The notes beneath the pieces were generated by a model. That model did no database searches and was not told the origin of the DNA. It saw nothing but the letters and a program-made list of their open reading frames with translations. A program made the position numbers and the translations under genes. From JAGXIT01 sp049293335 (GTDB taxonomy: Bacteria > Patescibacteriota > Saccharimonadia > Saccharimonadales > UBA4665), in NCBI GenBank assembly GCA_049293335.1, contig JBATSO010000065.1:1-7334 (forward strand): 7,334 bases of DNA, read 5' to 3'. Positions 7,010 through 7,334 of this stretch are shown piece after piece (positions within the stretch are counted from its first letter, which is position 1; each line of letters starts with the position of its first letter).

Positions 7010-7334
7010 ATGAAAGATGTGATTTGTCCGCATTGTAAAAAAGCCTTTCAGGTAGACGAGGCAGGGTTTGCCGATATCGTCCAGCAGGTGCGTAATCACG
7101 AGTTTGAGCGTGAACTGCATGAGCGCATGGTTCTCATGGAGCGAGAAAAGCAAAATGAGCTGAAACTCACAGAGGCCACAACGCGCAATGAGATGCAAAC
7201 TGAGCTAGCGGCACGTGAAACCGAACTGGCTGAACTGCGTGCTGCCAAGGCTGCTGAGGTAGCGAAGCTACAGACCGAAAATGAGTTGAGACTGGCGAAA
7301 CTAGCCGCCGAACATAGCGCGACTCTCGCTCAAA
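7010..7334 (+). CDS. DUF2130 domain-containing protein, N-terminal part, cut by the window edge
   Basis: The frame starts at ATG 7010 and is open to the last base, giving the first 108 codons. It begins MKDVICPHCKKAFQVDEAGFAD, with a CPHC half zinc-ribbon (C6, C9), followed by VRNHEFERELHERM, the characteristic opening of DUF2130 proteins. From about residue 40 on it is a long charged helix rich in Glu, Ala, Leu, Lys and Arg with heptad-like spacing, as expected for the family's coiled coil; the conserved DUF2130 domain itself would lie outside the window. Full-length members are usually about 400-450 residues. Their biochemical role is not established; the C-terminal domain has been suggested to be nuclease-like, which I cannot judge here. 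The start is supported by the family N-terminus and by the -10 box at 6996-7001. It may be unrelated to the R-M locus. Confidence 0.85.
   Translation, partial: MKDVICPHCKKAFQVDEAGFADIVQQVRNHEFERELHERMVLMEREKQNELKLTEATTRNEMQTELAARETELAELRAAKAAEVAKLQTENELRLAKLAAEHSATLAQ

Noticed and set aside
1..7334. CRISPR array, tRNA/rRNA, insertion sequence or phase-variable simple repeat in mod
   Set aside because: I saw no regularly spaced direct repeats, no tRNA-like T-loop sequence, no transposase and no long mono- to tetranucleotide tract in any frame or intergenic region.

Overview
The window looks like a chromosomal segment from a small-genome bacterium, most likely a Patescibacteria/CPR member such as Candidatus Saccharibacteria. 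This is an inference from three things: the gene style, the tightly packed genes, and promoters whose -10 box sits only 7-11 bases before the start codon. I could not check it against a database. TGA serves as the stop of the restriction gene, so the UGA=Gly code of Gracilibacteria/Absconditabacteria is unlikely.

Bases 1-5551 hold a Type III restriction-modification locus with an extra gene inside it. The order is mod (5' end outside the window), fic, res, all on the + strand. The mod fragment begins within the catalytic DPPY motif and carries an in-frame TAA at 28-30, so the methyltransferase appears broken here or the base is an error. Between mod and fic lies a strong 18-bp inverted repeat that abuts a good extended -10 promoter. 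The fic gene encodes a complete Fic-fold enzyme with an intact active site, an N-terminal self-inhibitory motif and a C-terminal helix-turn-helix-like tail. It is followed after 4 bases by res, a complete helicase-nuclease subunit. Fic and Res therefore probably share one regulated transcript, separate from mod.

Bases 5552-5711 are non-coding and contain an orphan TATAAT and several small inverted repeats, but no convincing terminator. Next is a minus-strand gene (5712-6290) for a PQ-loop/SWEET-like membrane protein with an internal duplication. It is divergent from a + strand gene (6376-6963) for an unrecognised aromatic-rich protein. The right edge holds the first 108 codons of a DUF2130 coiled-coil protein starting at 7010.

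The most interesting themes are the Fic enzyme embedded in a Type III system under its own operator-like promoter, the nonsense codon in mod, the AT-rich target-recognition segment of mod, and the near-leaderless promoters.
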